64,000 nucleotides of DNA from Clostridia bacterium (GCA_017403185.1 JAFQON010000019.1:17955-81954); one strand, 5' to 3'; positions 1-8,635 are shown, counted from the first letter of the stretch. Notes: generated from the letters alone by a model not told the origin. Numbers and translations: made by a program.

Positions 1-953
1 CTGCTTTCATCGCTTGATGGTGTTACCTTAAAGCCGAATTCCTCAAACAGTGCGGCAGCAAACACCGCAGCCTTGAGCGATTCGCCAACAACATGGGGTG
101 CATGGAAAATGCCCATAAACATATTTCTGTTTTCGCCGAGTGTGCAGCCCACCTCTTTGCCGAGCCCGGGGGTTGTTGCTCTGTAAGCGCAAAGCTCAAC
201 AAGCTCTGCCCTGCCTGCTATGTAGCCGCCAGTGCGGGCAATCGAGCCGCCCGCATTCTTTATAAGAGAGCCTGCCATGAGGTCTGCGCCGACCTCGGTG
301 GGCTCGATTTTTTCAACAAGCTCGCCGTAGCAGTTGTCAACCATAACAACCGCATCGCATTTGGAATGAACAAGAGAGGCGATTTCACCGATTTCGTCAA
401 CCGAAAGGCTCGGGCGCAGGCTGTAGCCCCTTGAACGCTGAATGTATACCATCTTCGGCTTCATTTCAAGCGCCTTTTCAATTGCCGCCATATCGGGTCT
501 GCCGTTTGCGTCAAGGTCAACCTGAGCGTATTTTACACCGAAATCCTTCAGCGAACCCATTCCTTCGCCGCTGATGCCGATAACACTGTGGATTGTGTCA
601 TACGGTGTGCCCGTAACACAGAGCATTGTGTCGCCCGGGCGCAAAACTCCGTAAAGCGCAACGGCAAGGGTGTGCGTGCCGCAGGTGAAGCTGTGGCGCA
701 CGATTGCATCCTCCGCACCGAAGATATCGGCATAGATGCGGTCAAGCTTTTCTCTGCCCGTGTCACCGTAGCCGTAGCCCGTTGAGCCTGCAAAATCCGT
801 TTCGCTCACCCTGTTGTTGATGAATGCGCTGAGCACCTTCTGCTGATTGTATTCGGCAATTGCATCAATTTCATCAAACTTTGCTCTTGCCTTAATGAGA
901 GCGGCGTCGCTTGCCGCCTTGATTTTATCGCTGAATTCAAAAAATGCTTTCAT
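1..953 (-). CDS. Methionine gamma-lyase family PLP enzyme (YnbB/'aluminum resistance' type), 3' end missing
   Basis: This gene runs off the left edge of the window; about 317 N-terminal residues are visible, beginning MKAFFEFSDK. The fold-type I PLP pattern is clear: a glycine-rich substrate and cofactor region (GSTGYGYGDTGR near residues 57-67), a CGTH motif near 91-94, the aspartate of VMVDNCYGEL near 206, and the Schiff-base lysine in SLIKNAGG (about K232). This matches the bacterial family annotated as methionine gamma-lyase family or aluminum resistance protein (YnbB). Its true substrate is not established and cannot be read from the sequence. Only 3 bases separate it from the end of malQ upstream, so the two are probably co-transcribed. 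The family assignment is secure; the reaction is inferred. Confidence 0.85.
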   Translation of the reverse strand, partial: MKAFFEFSDKIKAASDAALIKARAKFDEIDAIAEYNQQKVLSAFINNRVSETDFAGSTGYGYGDTGREKLDRIYADIFGAEDAIVRHSFTCGTHTLAVALYGVLRPGDTMLCVTGTPYDTIHSVIGISGEGMGSLKDFGVKYAQVDLDANGRPDMAAIEKALEMKPKMVYIQRSRGYSLRPSLSVDEIGEIASLVHSKCDAVVMVDNCYGELVEKIEPTEVGADLMAGSLIKNAGGSIARTGGYIAGRAELVELCAYRATTPGLGKEVGCTLGENRNMFMGIFHAPHVVGESLKAAVFAAALFEEFGFKVTPSSDES

Positions 954-956
954 ATT

Positions 957-2390
957 TTACCTTCTGTATATTCTGTTAAGTGATTTGAAAAATTCCTTGT
1001 CAGCTTTTTCAAGCTGTTCTTTTGTAACTCGGTAGCTCCAGTTGCCGCTTGCAACTCCGGGAGTATTTATTCTTGTGTCTGAGCCGTACATCAGAAAATC
1101 CTGAACGGGAATTATCGCAAGGTCGCTCACGCTTGAGAATACCGCACGCAGCAGCAGGGGAGTTGCGCCGCCCCAGTCGCCGCCCGAAAATCCGCAGTAA
1201 TCGAGCGCACGGCTTCTCACGGCATCCTCACTTTCCCAAAGGAAACCGAAGAGAGTATTATTATCATGCGTGCCCGAATAGGCAACGGAATTTCTTATAT
1301 AGTTGTGGGGCATATGGATGCTGTTGCTGTCATCAAGAAAACCGAACTGGAACACCCTCATTCCGGGGAAGCCGCTTTCATCAACAAGAGCACGCACTTC
1401 ATCGGTTATATCTCCGAGGTCTTCTGCGATAATCAGCTTATCCTCATGACCCTCTTTAATCGCATTCACAAGCTCAATGCCGGGGCCTTTTACCCAAACG
1501 CCGTTTTTTGCGGTTGTTTCCTTCGCATCAACCGACCAATAAGCCTCAATCGCCCTGAAATGGTCAATTCTCACGCCGTCAAACATGGTCAGTGCGTGGT
1601 TGATTCTCTCTTTCCACCAGCCGAAGCCCGTCTTTTTCAGCTCATCCCAATCATAAAGCGGGTTGCCCCAAAGCTGACCGTCTTCAGCGAAATAATCGGG
1701 CGGCACGCCCGCAACTCTCTCGGGGTAGCCCTTTTCGTTAACCTGAAACAGCCCTTTGTTTTCCCACACATCGCAGCTGTCGTCGGAAACATAAATGGGG
1801 ATGTCGCCTATGATGCTCACGCCCTTTGAATTGGCGTATTCCTTGATTTCAGCCCACTGAGTGAAGAATTCATACTGAATGAACTGCCACATTCCGAGAG
1901 TTTCGGTGTCGGTGATTTCATTTGATTCCCACTCCTGCCAGGGCTTGTTGCCGTTTTGCTCACGCAGGGTCATAAATCTGCAGAATGCCTCAAGGCGGGG
2001 ATGACTTTCAATGAATTCGTCAACCTTTTTCGTATCACTGAAATTCAGATAAGCCTTTCTCAAAAGAGCCATACGCTCCCTGCCGAGCCTTTCAAATTCG
2101 CAGGAATAGGGCGTATTCTGCTTTGCGTTTTCAAGGTCAGCCTTTGAAATCAGACCGTCAGCAAAGAGCTTTTCGGGGTCGATAAAATAAGGGTTTCCGC
2201 CGAAAGCGGAGAAGGATTTGTAAGGGGAGTTATATTCATCGGTAACCGTGAAGGGCAGCACCTGCCACACGGAGAAGCCTGCATCCCTGATAAAATCTAT
2301 GAATTCAAACGCACTTTTGCCGAATGTGCCGATTGAATAATCGCCGTAAAGCGATGAAATGTGCATTAAAATGCCGCTTTGTCGTTTCAT
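957..2390 (-). CDS. malQ: 4-alpha-glucanotransferase (amylomaltase, GH77)
   Basis: A cytoplasmic disproportionating enzyme that transfers alpha-1,4-glucan segments between maltooligosaccharides. It opens with KRQSGILMHISSLYG, typical of bacterial MalQ. The three clan GH-H acidic residues appear in order: the nucleophile in DGVRIDHFRA, the acid/base in IIAEDLGDIT and the stabiliser in YSGTHDNNT. The length, 477 residues, is normal for the family. The start is placed at the ATG ending at 2390 because GAGAGGTG lies 10 bases upstream; an in-frame TTG further upstream (2414) would put that ribosome site inside the gene. It leads a probable two-gene operon with the PLP enzyme. No maltose transporter or glycogen phosphorylase is seen nearby. 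Confidence 0.95.
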   Translation of the reverse strand: MKRQSGILMHISSLYGDYSIGTFGKSAFEFIDFIRDAGFSVWQVLPFTVTDEYNSPYKSFSAFGGNPYFIDPEKLFADGLISKADLENAKQNTPYSCEFERLGRERMALLRKAYLNFSDTKKVDEFIESHPRLEAFCRFMTLREQNGNKPWQEWESNEITDTETLGMWQFIQYEFFTQWAEIKEYANSKGVSIIGDIPIYVSDDSCDVWENKGLFQVNEKGYPERVAGVPPDYFAEDGQLWGNPLYDWDELKKTGFGWWKERINHALTMFDGVRIDHFRAIEAYWSVDAKETTAKNGVWVKGPGIELVNAIKEGHEDKLIIAEDLGDITDEVRALVDESGFPGMRVFQFGFLDDSNSIHMPHNYIRNSVAYSGTHDNNTLFGFLWESEDAVRSRALDYCGFSGGDWGGATPLLLRAVFSSVSDLAIIPVQDFLMYGSDTRINTPGVASGNWSYRVTKEQLEKADKEFFKSLNRIYRR

Positions 2391-2423
2391 ATTAAGGTAA
2401 CACCTCTCGGTCAAATTTAGTAA

Positions 2424-2429
2424 ATTATA
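2424..2429 (-). promoter_or_regulatory. Candidate -10 box for malQ operon
   Basis: On the minus strand a consensus TATAAT sits 34 bases before the malQ start. No good -35 hexamer is found 16-18 bases upstream, so the assignment is tentative. Confidence 0.4.
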
Positions 2430-2469
2430 GCATATAAGGTAATAAAAATAAAGTAATTTCGCAAAAAAC

Positions 2470-2498
2470 TTGATATTTTATTAAATAACGAGTAGAAT
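2470..2498 (+). promoter_or_regulatory. SigA-type promoter for the SIS-GH84 operon
   Basis: TTGATA (2470-2475) and TAGAAT (2493-2498) are separated by exactly 17 bases. The pair lies 30 bases before the SIS gene, with a good ribosome site (TTCGGAGGCAGG) after it. It shares the intergenic region with the divergent malQ promoter. Confidence 0.7.
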
Positions 2499-2528
2499 AA
2501 AATAAATGATTTTTCGGAGGCAGGTAAA

Positions 2529-3266
2529 ATGTCAAAGGCAACAGAATATTTTGAGAATCTTCAGAGGATAATTTCACGAATCGCAACGGAGCAGCTGCAG
2601 AATGTTGAGAATGCCGCCCGTGCGGTTGCGGATACACTTGAAAACGGCGGCAGAATACATACCTTCGGCACGGGTCATTCGCATATGCTTGCAGAGGAGA
2701 TTTTTTACCGTGCAGGCGGTCTTGTGAATGTTAACCCCATTCTTGAAACGGGGCTGATGCTTCACGAAAGCGCTTCAAAAAGCACCGAGCTTGAAAGGCT
2801 TGAGGGTTATGCGGAGATACTTTTTGAAACTCACTCAATAAAAAGCGGCGACATACTTTTCCTTTACTCAAATTCCGGCAGAAACGGCGTTGCAATTGAT
2901 TTTGCAATTATCGCCCGTGAAAGAGGAGTAAAAACCGTTGTTATAACAAACATGGAGCACACCCTTCAGGGCAAATCAAGGCATTCGAGCGGCAAAAAGC
3001 TTTATGAGCTCGGTGATATTGTTATTGATAACTGCGGCTGCATGGGCGATGCTTCAATGGAGATAAAGGAAATCGGCAGAAATGTTGCTCCCACCTCAAC
3101 CGCAGCAGGTGCTGCCATACTCAATGCGATTGAAGCAAGAGCGGTTGAAATGATGGTTGCCGACGGCTTCACTCCCGAGGTCTTTTCAAGCAGTAATGTT
3201 GACGGCGGCGATGAGATAAACAACGCCTTTGTTAAAAAATATATCAAGGAGATCAAGTCGTTATGA
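2529..3266 (+). CDS. SIS-domain sugar-phosphate binding protein (UPF0309-like)
   Basis: A 245-residue protein made almost entirely of one SIS (sugar isomerase) domain, the fold that binds phosphosugars in GlmS, MurQ and GmhA. It shows the nucleotide-like GTGHSHMLAEE loop near residues 48-58, the LYSNSGRNG phosphosugar loop near 112-120 and a conserved CGCMGDAS stretch. The pattern fits the UPF0309 group of stand-alone SIS proteins. The stop overlaps the start of the GH84 gene (ATGA), so the two are translationally coupled. I infer that it acts on a phosphorylated amino sugar released or made after GH84 action. The exact reaction (isomerase, etherase or sensor) is unknown. Confidence 0.8.
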   Translation: MSKATEYFENLQRIISRIATEQLQNVENAARAVADTLENGGRIHTFGTGHSHMLAEEIFYRAGGLVNVNPILETGLMLHESASKSTELERLEGYAEILFETHSIKSGDILFLYSNSGRNGVAIDFAIIARERGVKTVVITNMEHTLQGKSRHSSGKKLYELGDIVIDNCGCMGDASMEIKEIGRNVAPTSTAAGAAILNAIEARAVEMMVADGFTPEVFSSSNVDGGDEINNAFVKKYIKEIKSL

Positions 3267-4927
3267 TTTATCCTGCTTTTCAAAAAACGGATATTGCAGA
3301 ATGGATTGAGTTTTCTCCCGAAAAAGTGCTCATAAACGGCTTTGACAGAGAGTATGCGTCGGAGTTCCTGACCGATAAATGCGCCGACAGCTGTAAAGGC
3401 AATGCACTTTATATAGACATAATCAAGTCAAACACAAAAGCTGTTGAATACATTGATGAAAGCTGCAGAGTAACTGACGAAAAATATCTGCTCTCAGCCG
3501 AAAAATGTGATGGCGGAGTGCACCTTTGGGTTACAGTGTCCTGCCGCAAAAGTCTGTTCCGTGCGCTGTGCAGAATCAAGGGCATGCTCAAGGAGAAAAA
3601 ATTCTTCATCGGCACTGCCGAGGATTACCCGCTGTTTGCCGAAAGGGGCTATATAGAAGGGTTCTACGGCAATCCGTGGAGCTTTGAAAACCGAAAAATG
3701 ATGATAGAATTGCTGTCACACTACGGTATGAACACCCATTATTATGCCCCGAAGGATGACCCTTATCACAGGGATAAATGGGAAGAATTATACCCTGAAA
3801 AAGAGCTTTCAGAGCTTTCTGCAATGCTTGAAATCTGCAACAAAAATTTTGTTGATTTTTACTATTGTATTGCTCCCGGACTGAGCATGAAATATTCTTC
3901 TGAAGAAGATTTTTGTAAGCTCGCTTGTAAAGCAGAACAGCTTTACAGCATTGGAATAAGAAATTTCGGGCTGCTCGTTGACGATATCCCCGAAAACCTC
4001 TATTTTGATGAGGATAAAGCCGTTTTCAGCGGCGAAGCAGTCAATGCTCACATATATCTTTGCAACAGATTTTACGGTTATTTAAAAAATCTCAGCCCCG
4101 ATTGCAGGCTGACCGTCTGCCCTCTGCAATACCACGGCAAGGGCGATGAATATTATATCTCAAAGCTCGGCAAGGGTCTTGCCGGCGGCATAAAAATTTT
4201 CTGGACGGGCAAAAACATCTGCTCTCAGGAGCTCACCGTGCGTGAAGCGGTTATTTTTGAAAACTCAACCAACCGCAAGCCGCTCTACTGGGACAACTTC
4301 CCCGTTAACGATGCCGAGATGTATAACGAAATGCACATCGGCTACATAAACGGCAGGGAGAAGGACTTATACCGTTATTCCGACGGTATAATTTCAAACA
4401 CAATGGAGTATTGCCTTTCAAGCAGAATTCCTCTGCTTACCGTGTGCGATTATCTGTGGAATCCCGTGGCTTATAACGGCTTCGACTCGTGGCACAAGGC
4501 GTGCGAAATCATTTTCGGCGGGGAGAAAGAAACGCTCATGCCGTTTTTTGACAATCTTCTCACATCCTGCCTTAAGGTTGAGAATTCGCCGATGCTCAAC
4601 GCCTGCCTCTATGATGCTCAGCAGAGCTTCTACGGCGGCGATATTGACGGCGCAAAGGCTGCACTTGCAGAATACATTTTAAAGCTCGAAAAATGCTGTC
4701 AATACCTTGAAAGCGTTGATAATCCTGCAATTCGGGAGCTTTCACCGTGGGCTGAGAAGCAGAAAATCGCACTTGATATGATAAAATCCGCAGCGGTGAT
4801 TCTTGAAAATAACGGTGAGGAGAATAAATCGAAGCTCCGTGATTTGCTCCGCAAATACCTCAACCATTCAAAAACTCTCTGCGATTTTTCGCTGCAGAGC
4901 TTTGCCGAAAGGATGCTGACACTGTGA
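3263..4927 (+). CDS. Beta-N-acetylglucosaminidase, GH84 (O-GlcNAcase-like), cytoplasmic
   Basis: A 554-residue protein with a GH84 catalytic core. AERGYIEGFYGNPWS near residues 126-140 is the family signature, and the paired catalytic aspartates of LLVDDIPE fall at about 240-241; GH84 enzymes use such a pair for substrate-assisted catalysis through the N-acetyl group. About 120 residues before the core match the usual small alpha/beta domain, and a helical tail follows. No signal peptide or anchor is seen, so it should act inside the cell on imported GlcNAc-terminated oligosaccharides, unlike secreted clostridial NagJ-type enzymes. It overlaps the SIS gene by 4 bases at its start and the next gene by 4 at its end. 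Confidence 0.92.
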   Translation: MIYPAFQKTDIAEWIEFSPEKVLINGFDREYASEFLTDKCADSCKGNALYIDIIKSNTKAVEYIDESCRVTDEKYLLSAEKCDGGVHLWVTVSCRKSLFRALCRIKGMLKEKKFFIGTAEDYPLFAERGYIEGFYGNPWSFENRKMMIELLSHYGMNTHYYAPKDDPYHRDKWEELYPEKELSELSAMLEICNKNFVDFYYCIAPGLSMKYSSEEDFCKLACKAEQLYSIGIRNFGLLVDDIPENLYFDEDKAVFSGEAVNAHIYLCNRFYGYLKNLSPDCRLTVCPLQYHGKGDEYYISKLGKGLAGGIKIFWTGKNICSQELTVREAVIFENSTNRKPLYWDNFPVNDAEMYNEMHIGYINGREKDLYRYSDGIISNTMEYCLSSRIPLLTVCDYLWNPVAYNGFDSWHKACEIIFGGEKETLMPFFDNLLTSCLKVENSPMLNACLYDAQQSFYGGDIDGAKAALAEYILKLEKCCQYLESVDNPAIRELSPWAEKQKIALDMIKSAAVILENNGEENKSKLRDLLRKYLNHSKTLCDFSLQSFAERMLTL

Positions 4928-5439
4928 ACAAAATAAAAAATCCCGCTCTGCGTGAAGCGTATGAGCGGTTATACCACAAAACGCCCCTCGGATTTTACAA
5001 CTGCGGCAGGCTGTGTGACGGCCTTTGCTGCAGGGGCGATGAGCAGGGAATGTGGCTTTTCCCTTATGAAGAGGAGCTTTTCAGGGAGAAGGAGGGCTTC
5101 ACGGTGTGTGAAACCGAGGGCAACCACGGTTATCCCATGGTAATCTGCTCGGGTGAGTGCAACAGAGCCGAGCGACCGCTTGCCTGCCGCATTTTTCCGC
5201 TTTTCCCCTTGATAATTGAGGATGAGGGCAAAATCCGCATCAAGGTTATCTATGACCCGAGGGCAGGTATGTGCCCGCTTGCAAGGCAGAATAAGGAGCT
5301 TGACACCTCGTTCATCAAGGAGGTCAGGAAGGCGACACGCTACCTTATCCGTGATGAAGAAATTCTGGAATATATGAAGGCGGTGAGCCTTGAGCTCATT
5401 GAAATCATCGAATTACAGCGCAGGCTTGGTGAAATATAA
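4924..5439 (+). CDS. Cysteine-rich cluster protein (YkgJ-like)
   Basis: A 171-residue protein starting with GTG inside the GH84 stop (GTGA overlap). It has clustered cysteines: NCGRLCDGLCCRG near residues 27-38, CSGECNRAERPLACRIFPL in the middle, and a later C in AGMCPLARQ. The order of C-x3-C-x3-CC and RPLxCRxFPL is typical of YkgJ/UPF0153-type cysteine-rich proteins, thought to bind zinc or an iron-sulfur cluster. Its function is unknown. It is tightly coupled to both neighbours. A role linked to the amino-sugar genes is only suggested by the operon. Confidence 0.7.
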   Translation: MNKIKNPALREAYERLYHKTPLGFYNCGRLCDGLCCRGDEQGMWLFPYEEELFREKEGFTVCETEGNHGYPMVICSGECNRAERPLACRIFPLFPLIIEDEGKIRIKVIYDPRAGMCPLARQNKELDTSFIKEVRKATRYLIRDEEILEYMKAVSLELIEIIELQRRLGEI

Positions 5440-6743
5440 TGAAAAGATTATTTAATATTTTATTTATAGTAACATTTATATTATGTACCTTCAGTTCGTG
5501 TATGCCGAAGCTCAGCGATGAGTATGCGCAGGAGCTGCAGGCTCAGGCTCAGGCATTTGATTATGCCGATGCGGCGCAGCGTATCAGTGACGGCACGGGT
5601 GTCGGCATGACCGCTGATTTTCTTGAAACCCTCGGCGAAGAAACTGCGCAGGCATTGCTCAATGAAATTGACAGCGGAGCATACACCGAGCTTTCCTGGT
5701 TGAGGCTGACGGGTTATTCCCGCCATGTTATCGCCGATATGATTTCGGGCAATATCAATGCCGATAATGTTGCCGATTTCGGCAATAACGGCAGTGACAG
5801 CTTCACGGTATCGTTTGTGGGGGATATTCTTTTTGACCCCGATTTCAGACCTATGGTGCACGCATCGCAGATGGGCGGAGTGCTCAACTGTATTGACAGC
5901 GCCGTTGTGGATTATCTTAAATCATCGGATGTTTTTCTTATAAACAACGAGTTTTCGCTCGGTGACAGAGGGGCGCCGCTGCCGGGCAAGACATGGACCT
6001 TTCAGGTTGACCCCGCAAGGCTTTCGCTTTATGAGGATATGGGTGTTGACATCGTGTCGCTTGCCAATAACCATGTGTATGACTACGGCATCGAGGGCTT
6101 TGAGGATACTTTAAAGTATCTTGATGAAGCGGGAATTCCCCGAGTGGGCGCAGGCATGGACCTTGGCGAGGCTGCTGAGGGATATTATTTCATCGTCAAC
6201 GGCATAAAGGTCGGTATTGTTGCCGCAAGCTGTGCGGAGAAAAAATTCTTCACTCCCGTTGCAACCGAAACAGAGCCGGGCGTTATGGGCACCTATGACA
6301 CAACTGAATTCATCAAGGCAATCAAGGCGGCGGATTCTCAGTGCGATGTGCTTGTTGCCTATGTGCATTGGGGCACTGAAAACACCACCGTGCTTGATGA
6401 GGAGCAGAAATCCTTTGCCCGTGAATATATTGATGCGGGCGTTGATGCCGTTATCGGCGGTCATACCCACTGCCTTCAGGGCATGGAATTCTACAACGGC
6501 AAGCCGATAGTTTACAGCGTGGGCAATTTCTGGTTTAACAGCAAGAGCCTTGATTCCTGCGTTATTACCCTCAGAATTGATAAAGAATTAAAAACAGAAG
6601 CCTTCATCGTACCCCTTGAGCAAAAGGGATGCGAAACAAGGCTTCTGACAGAGGACTCAGAGAGAAGGGCTTTGTTTGACAGGGTTGAGAGCTATGAGCC
6701 GCAGGGCGTAAGCATAGCCGATGACGGACTCATTACTCCTTAA
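5439..6743 (+). CDS. CapA-like metallophosphatase-fold lipoprotein
   Basis: A 434-residue protein with a lipoprotein signal: MKRLFNILF, a hydrophobic stretch, then FSSC with the lipid-accepting Cys near residue 21. After an unassigned region of about 110 residues, a CapA/PgsA-type calcineurin-like domain follows: SFVGDILFD, INNEFSLGDRG, LANNHVYDYG, YVHWGTE and VIGGHTHCLQG. These Asp/Asn/His residues form the dinuclear metal site. CapA family members include polyglutamate capsule proteins, but no capB or capC is present, so capsule synthesis should not be assumed; anchoring outside the membrane is likely. The start shares one base with the previous stop. The stop overlaps the convergent MGMT-like gene by 4 bases. 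Confidence 0.85.
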   Translation: MKRLFNILFIVTFILCTFSSCMPKLSDEYAQELQAQAQAFDYADAAQRISDGTGVGMTADFLETLGEETAQALLNEIDSGAYTELSWLRLTGYSRHVIADMISGNINADNVADFGNNGSDSFTVSFVGDILFDPDFRPMVHASQMGGVLNCIDSAVVDYLKSSDVFLINNEFSLGDRGAPLPGKTWTFQVDPARLSLYEDMGVDIVSLANNHVYDYGIEGFEDTLKYLDEAGIPRVGAGMDLGEAAEGYYFIVNGIKVGIVAASCAEKKFFTPVATETEPGVMGTYDTTEFIKAIKAADSQCDVLVAYVHWGTENTTVLDEEQKSFAREYIDAGVDAVIGGHTHCLQGMEFYNGKPIVYSVGNFWFNSKSLDSCVITLRIDKELKTEAFIVPLEQKGCETRLLTEDSERRALFDRVESYEPQGVSIADDGLITP

Positions 6744-7048
6744 TCTCCGAGCCACGCATATTTTTTCATGTCGACGCTGCCGTCGGGCAGGAATTCAATT
6801 CCTTCCTCACTCAGCAGCAAACGCTGCATATTTTCGCCGCCGAAGGCGAATGCGGGTGAAACGCAGCCGTCTTTTGTCACCACTCTGTGGCAGGGGATTG
6901 CAACCGGCTCAGGGTTAACATGAAGTGCATACCCCACAACTCTTGCCCATCGGGGGTTGCCTGCCATAGCGGCAACGGTGCCGTAGCTTGCAACCTTCCC
7001 CTTGGGTATTCTTTTTACAACTGCATAGATTTTTTCAAATGTATTCAT
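6740..7048 (-). CDS. Short MGMT-family DNA alkyl-lesion protein with retained Cys
   Basis: A 102-residue protein covering only the C-terminal DNA-binding/active-site domain of O6-alkylguanine-DNA methyltransferases: VASYGTVAAMAG is the helix-turn-helix start and IPCHRVV the active-site motif. The acceptor Cys is present, while classic alkyltransferase-like (ATL) proteins replace it. The normal N-terminal domain is absent and the gene has no room for it. It could therefore be a minimal repair methyltransferase or an ATL-like lesion flag. It is convergent with the CapA-like gene and shares the TTAA around both stops; no terminator hairpin separates them. Confidence 0.85.
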   Translation of the reverse strand: MNTFEKIYAVVKRIPKGKVASYGTVAAMAGNPRWARVVGYALHVNPEPVAIPCHRVVTKDGCVSPAFAFGGENMQRLLLSEEGIEFLPDGSVDMKKYAWLGD

Positions 7049-7081
7049 AATATCACCTACCCTGACAAATACAGACCCACG

Positions 7082-7196
7082 GTAGGGGCGGATATCATCC
7101 GCCCGCCGTAAGCTGAGATTCTTCGCATACGCTCAGAATGACAAAGTTTTAATAATTTACAGTCACAATTCGTAGGGGAGGCGTTTCGCCTCCCGC
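7082..7196. repeat. Three hairpin-repeat units in one intergenic region
   Basis: Three units are visible. 7082-7107 is GTAGGGGCGGAT, a short loop and ATCCGCCC. 7115-7145 is a reverse-oriented REP-like unit (ATTCTTCGCATACGCTCAGAAT) of the same family as those around the GIY-YIG gene. 7171-7196 is CGTAGGGGAGGCG with a CGCCTCCC partner. The first and third share the GTAGGGG start but have different, self-complementary stems. The rest of 7197-7315 holds an AT-rich leader before the HAD gene and a small TGCACGAAGTGCA palindrome. Confidence 0.75.
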
Positions 7197-7315
7197 ACAT
7201 AATCAGTGTCGCAAACCCTTAATGCACGAAGTGCAAATCATGCAAACACGGTTTTCAATTCATGCCGCAAGGCAATTATATATAATATAATATCAAACTT
7301 TAAAGAGGATTTCAA

Positions 7316-7951
7316 ATGGTAAAGTATACACATATTATCTGGGATTGGAACGGCACATTGCTCAACGATATATCAGCATCACTCGCAAGCGTCAACGATA
7401 TGCTTGCAATGCGGGGCAAGCCGCCGATTGATGTTGATTTTTACAGGGAGTGCATCGGCGTGCCTATCAGAAAGTTTTATGAGAAAACATTTGATATGGA
7501 AAAAGAGGATTATTCCGTGCTCATAGAGCAGTATAACGAGGGTTATCTGCGCCATCTCAGCTCCTGCAGGCTGACTGATGGCGTGGTTGAGGTTGTTGAT
7601 TATTTCAACAAAAACGGAGTGAAACAGGCGATAATTTCGTCGTCAAACAACGCTCAGCTTATACAAAATGTTACAAAATACGGAATATTTGACCGATTTG
7701 ATGCAGTGCTCGGCGCAGAGGATTTTTTGGCGGGTTCGAAGATTGAACGGGCTGAAAATTACCTCAGACACAGCGGCGGAGAGAGCAGGGTTCTTGTTGT
7801 CGGTGATATTGAGCACGATGCCGAAATGGCGCATAAGCTCGGTGCGGATTGCGTGCTTCTGACGAGCGGTCATGAAAACCGTGAACGCCTTTATGCCGCA
7901 GATGCAAAAGTTATTTGCGATGTGAGGGAACTGATCACCTTGGCGGAGTGA
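7316..7951 (+). CDS. HAD-superfamily hydrolase, phosphoglycolate phosphatase-like
   Basis: A 211-residue HAD hydrolase. Motif I is IIWDWNGTLLND near residues 8-19 (nucleophile Asp and acid/base Asp, with Trp between them as in several Gph-like proteins), motif II is IISSSNN near 105, and motif IV is VVGDIEHDAEMA near 161. A helical cap lies between motifs I and II, giving a subfamily I HAD with a C1 cap. The substrate is unknown; 2-phosphoglycolate or a small sugar phosphate is plausible. AAAGAGG lies upstream. The direct repeat flanking the GIY-YIG gene starts 28 bases after its stop. A second, sequence-divergent HAD phosphatase is at 48739. Confidence 0.85.
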   Translation: MVKYTHIIWDWNGTLLNDISASLASVNDMLAMRGKPPIDVDFYRECIGVPIRKFYEKTFDMEKEDYSVLIEQYNEGYLRHLSSCRLTDGVVEVVDYFNKNGVKQAIISSSNNAQLIQNVTKYGIFDRFDAVLGAEDFLAGSKIERAENYLRHSGGESRVLVVGDIEHDAEMAHKLGADCVLLTSGHENRERLYAADAKVICDVRELITLAE

Positions 7952-7978
7952 GCAAAGTGACGCCGTCAACTTGCACAA

Positions 7979-8121
7979 ACCAACCCCGCTGCTTGTCATC
8001 CCGAAAAATCAAAACCACTGCTTGTCATCCTGAACGAAGTGAAGGATCTCAGGTAAATTGAGACGCAGAAACCGTGTTGCATAGGGCAGAGATTCTTCGC
8101 ATACGCTCAGAATGACAAAAT
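7979..8121. repeat. Direct repeat A flanking the GIY-YIG gene (REP-like pair)
   Basis: About 143 bases that recur at 8461-8604 in the same orientation with few differences. Inside are a forward unit (GTCATCCTGAACGAAGTGAA then GGATCT) and a reverse unit (AGATTCTTCGCATACGCTCA then GAATGAC), so each copy is an inverted pair of related hairpins, like a bacterial interspersed mosaic element. The stem ATCCT/AGGAT in one becomes ATTCT/AGAAT in the other, a compensated change. Confidence 0.85.
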
Positions 8122-8152
8122 TGGTTAGGATCAAAACAAAAGAGAGGTGCGC

Positions 8153-8440
8153 ATGAAAAATAATTATTATGTCTACATAATGACCAACAAAAACAACCAG
8201 GTAATGTATGTTGGGGTAACCAACGATATATACAGACGAGTTGAAGAACATAAAGCCAAAAAGATAGACGGATTCACCAAAAAATACAATGTGACAAAAT
8301 TGGTTTATTGCGAATCAACAGCGTATGTGGAAAATGCAATAGAATGGGAGAAAAAAATCAAAGGATGGACACGAGCAAAGAAAAACGCATTGGTCGAGAG
8401 TTTGAATCCTGAGTGGAAAGATTTGTCTGAAGAGTGGTGA
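8153..8440 (+). CDS. Small GIY-YIG nuclease family protein (COG2827/UPF0213 type)
   Basis: A 95-residue stand-alone GIY-YIG domain. YYVYIMTNKN near residues 4-13 carries the GIY strand (as YVY), MYVGVTND near 18-25 the YIG strand (as YVG), DIYRRVEEHK the conserved arginine, and ENAIEWEKKIKGW the metal-binding glutamate. All catalytic positions are intact. The ATG at 8153 is chosen because GAGAGGT lies just upstream; the GTG at 8147 falls within that site. No extra DNA-binding domain is present. The gene lies between two ~143-bp direct repeats made of REP-like hairpins, which suggests a link to the repeats. UvrC is unrelated in domain content beyond this fold. Confidence 0.9.
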   Translation: MKNNYYVYIMTNKNNQVMYVGVTNDIYRRVEEHKAKKIDGFTKKYNVTKLVYCESTAYVENAIEWEKKIKGWTRAKKNALVESLNPEWKDLSEEW

Positions 8441-8460
8441 AATATGCTTTTGATTCAAAC

Positions 8461-8604
8461 ACCAACCCCGCTGTTTGTCATCCCGAAAAATCAAAACCAA
8501 CTGCTTGTCATCCTGAACGAAGTGAAGGATCTCAGGTAAATTGAAACGCAGAAACTGTGCTGCAGACAGCAGAGATTCTTCGCATACGCTCAGAATGACA
8601 AAAT
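8461..8604. repeat. Direct repeat B flanking the GIY-YIG gene
   Basis: Second copy of the 7979-8121 repeat, same orientation, differing by scattered substitutions and a one-base indel. It starts 20 bases after the GIY-YIG stop. Just beyond it, 8623-8640 (GCCGTCATATTGCACAAA) matches 7962-7979 (GCCGTCAACTTGCACAAA) before copy A at 16 of 18 positions. Confidence 0.85.
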
Positions 8605-8635
8605 GGATAACAAGTCAACTCTGCCGTCATATTGC

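Noticed and set aside
5439-6743. Polyglutamate capsule synthesis locus
   Set aside because: Only a CapA-like protein is present; capB/capC-type genes are missing, so a capsule role cannot be supported.
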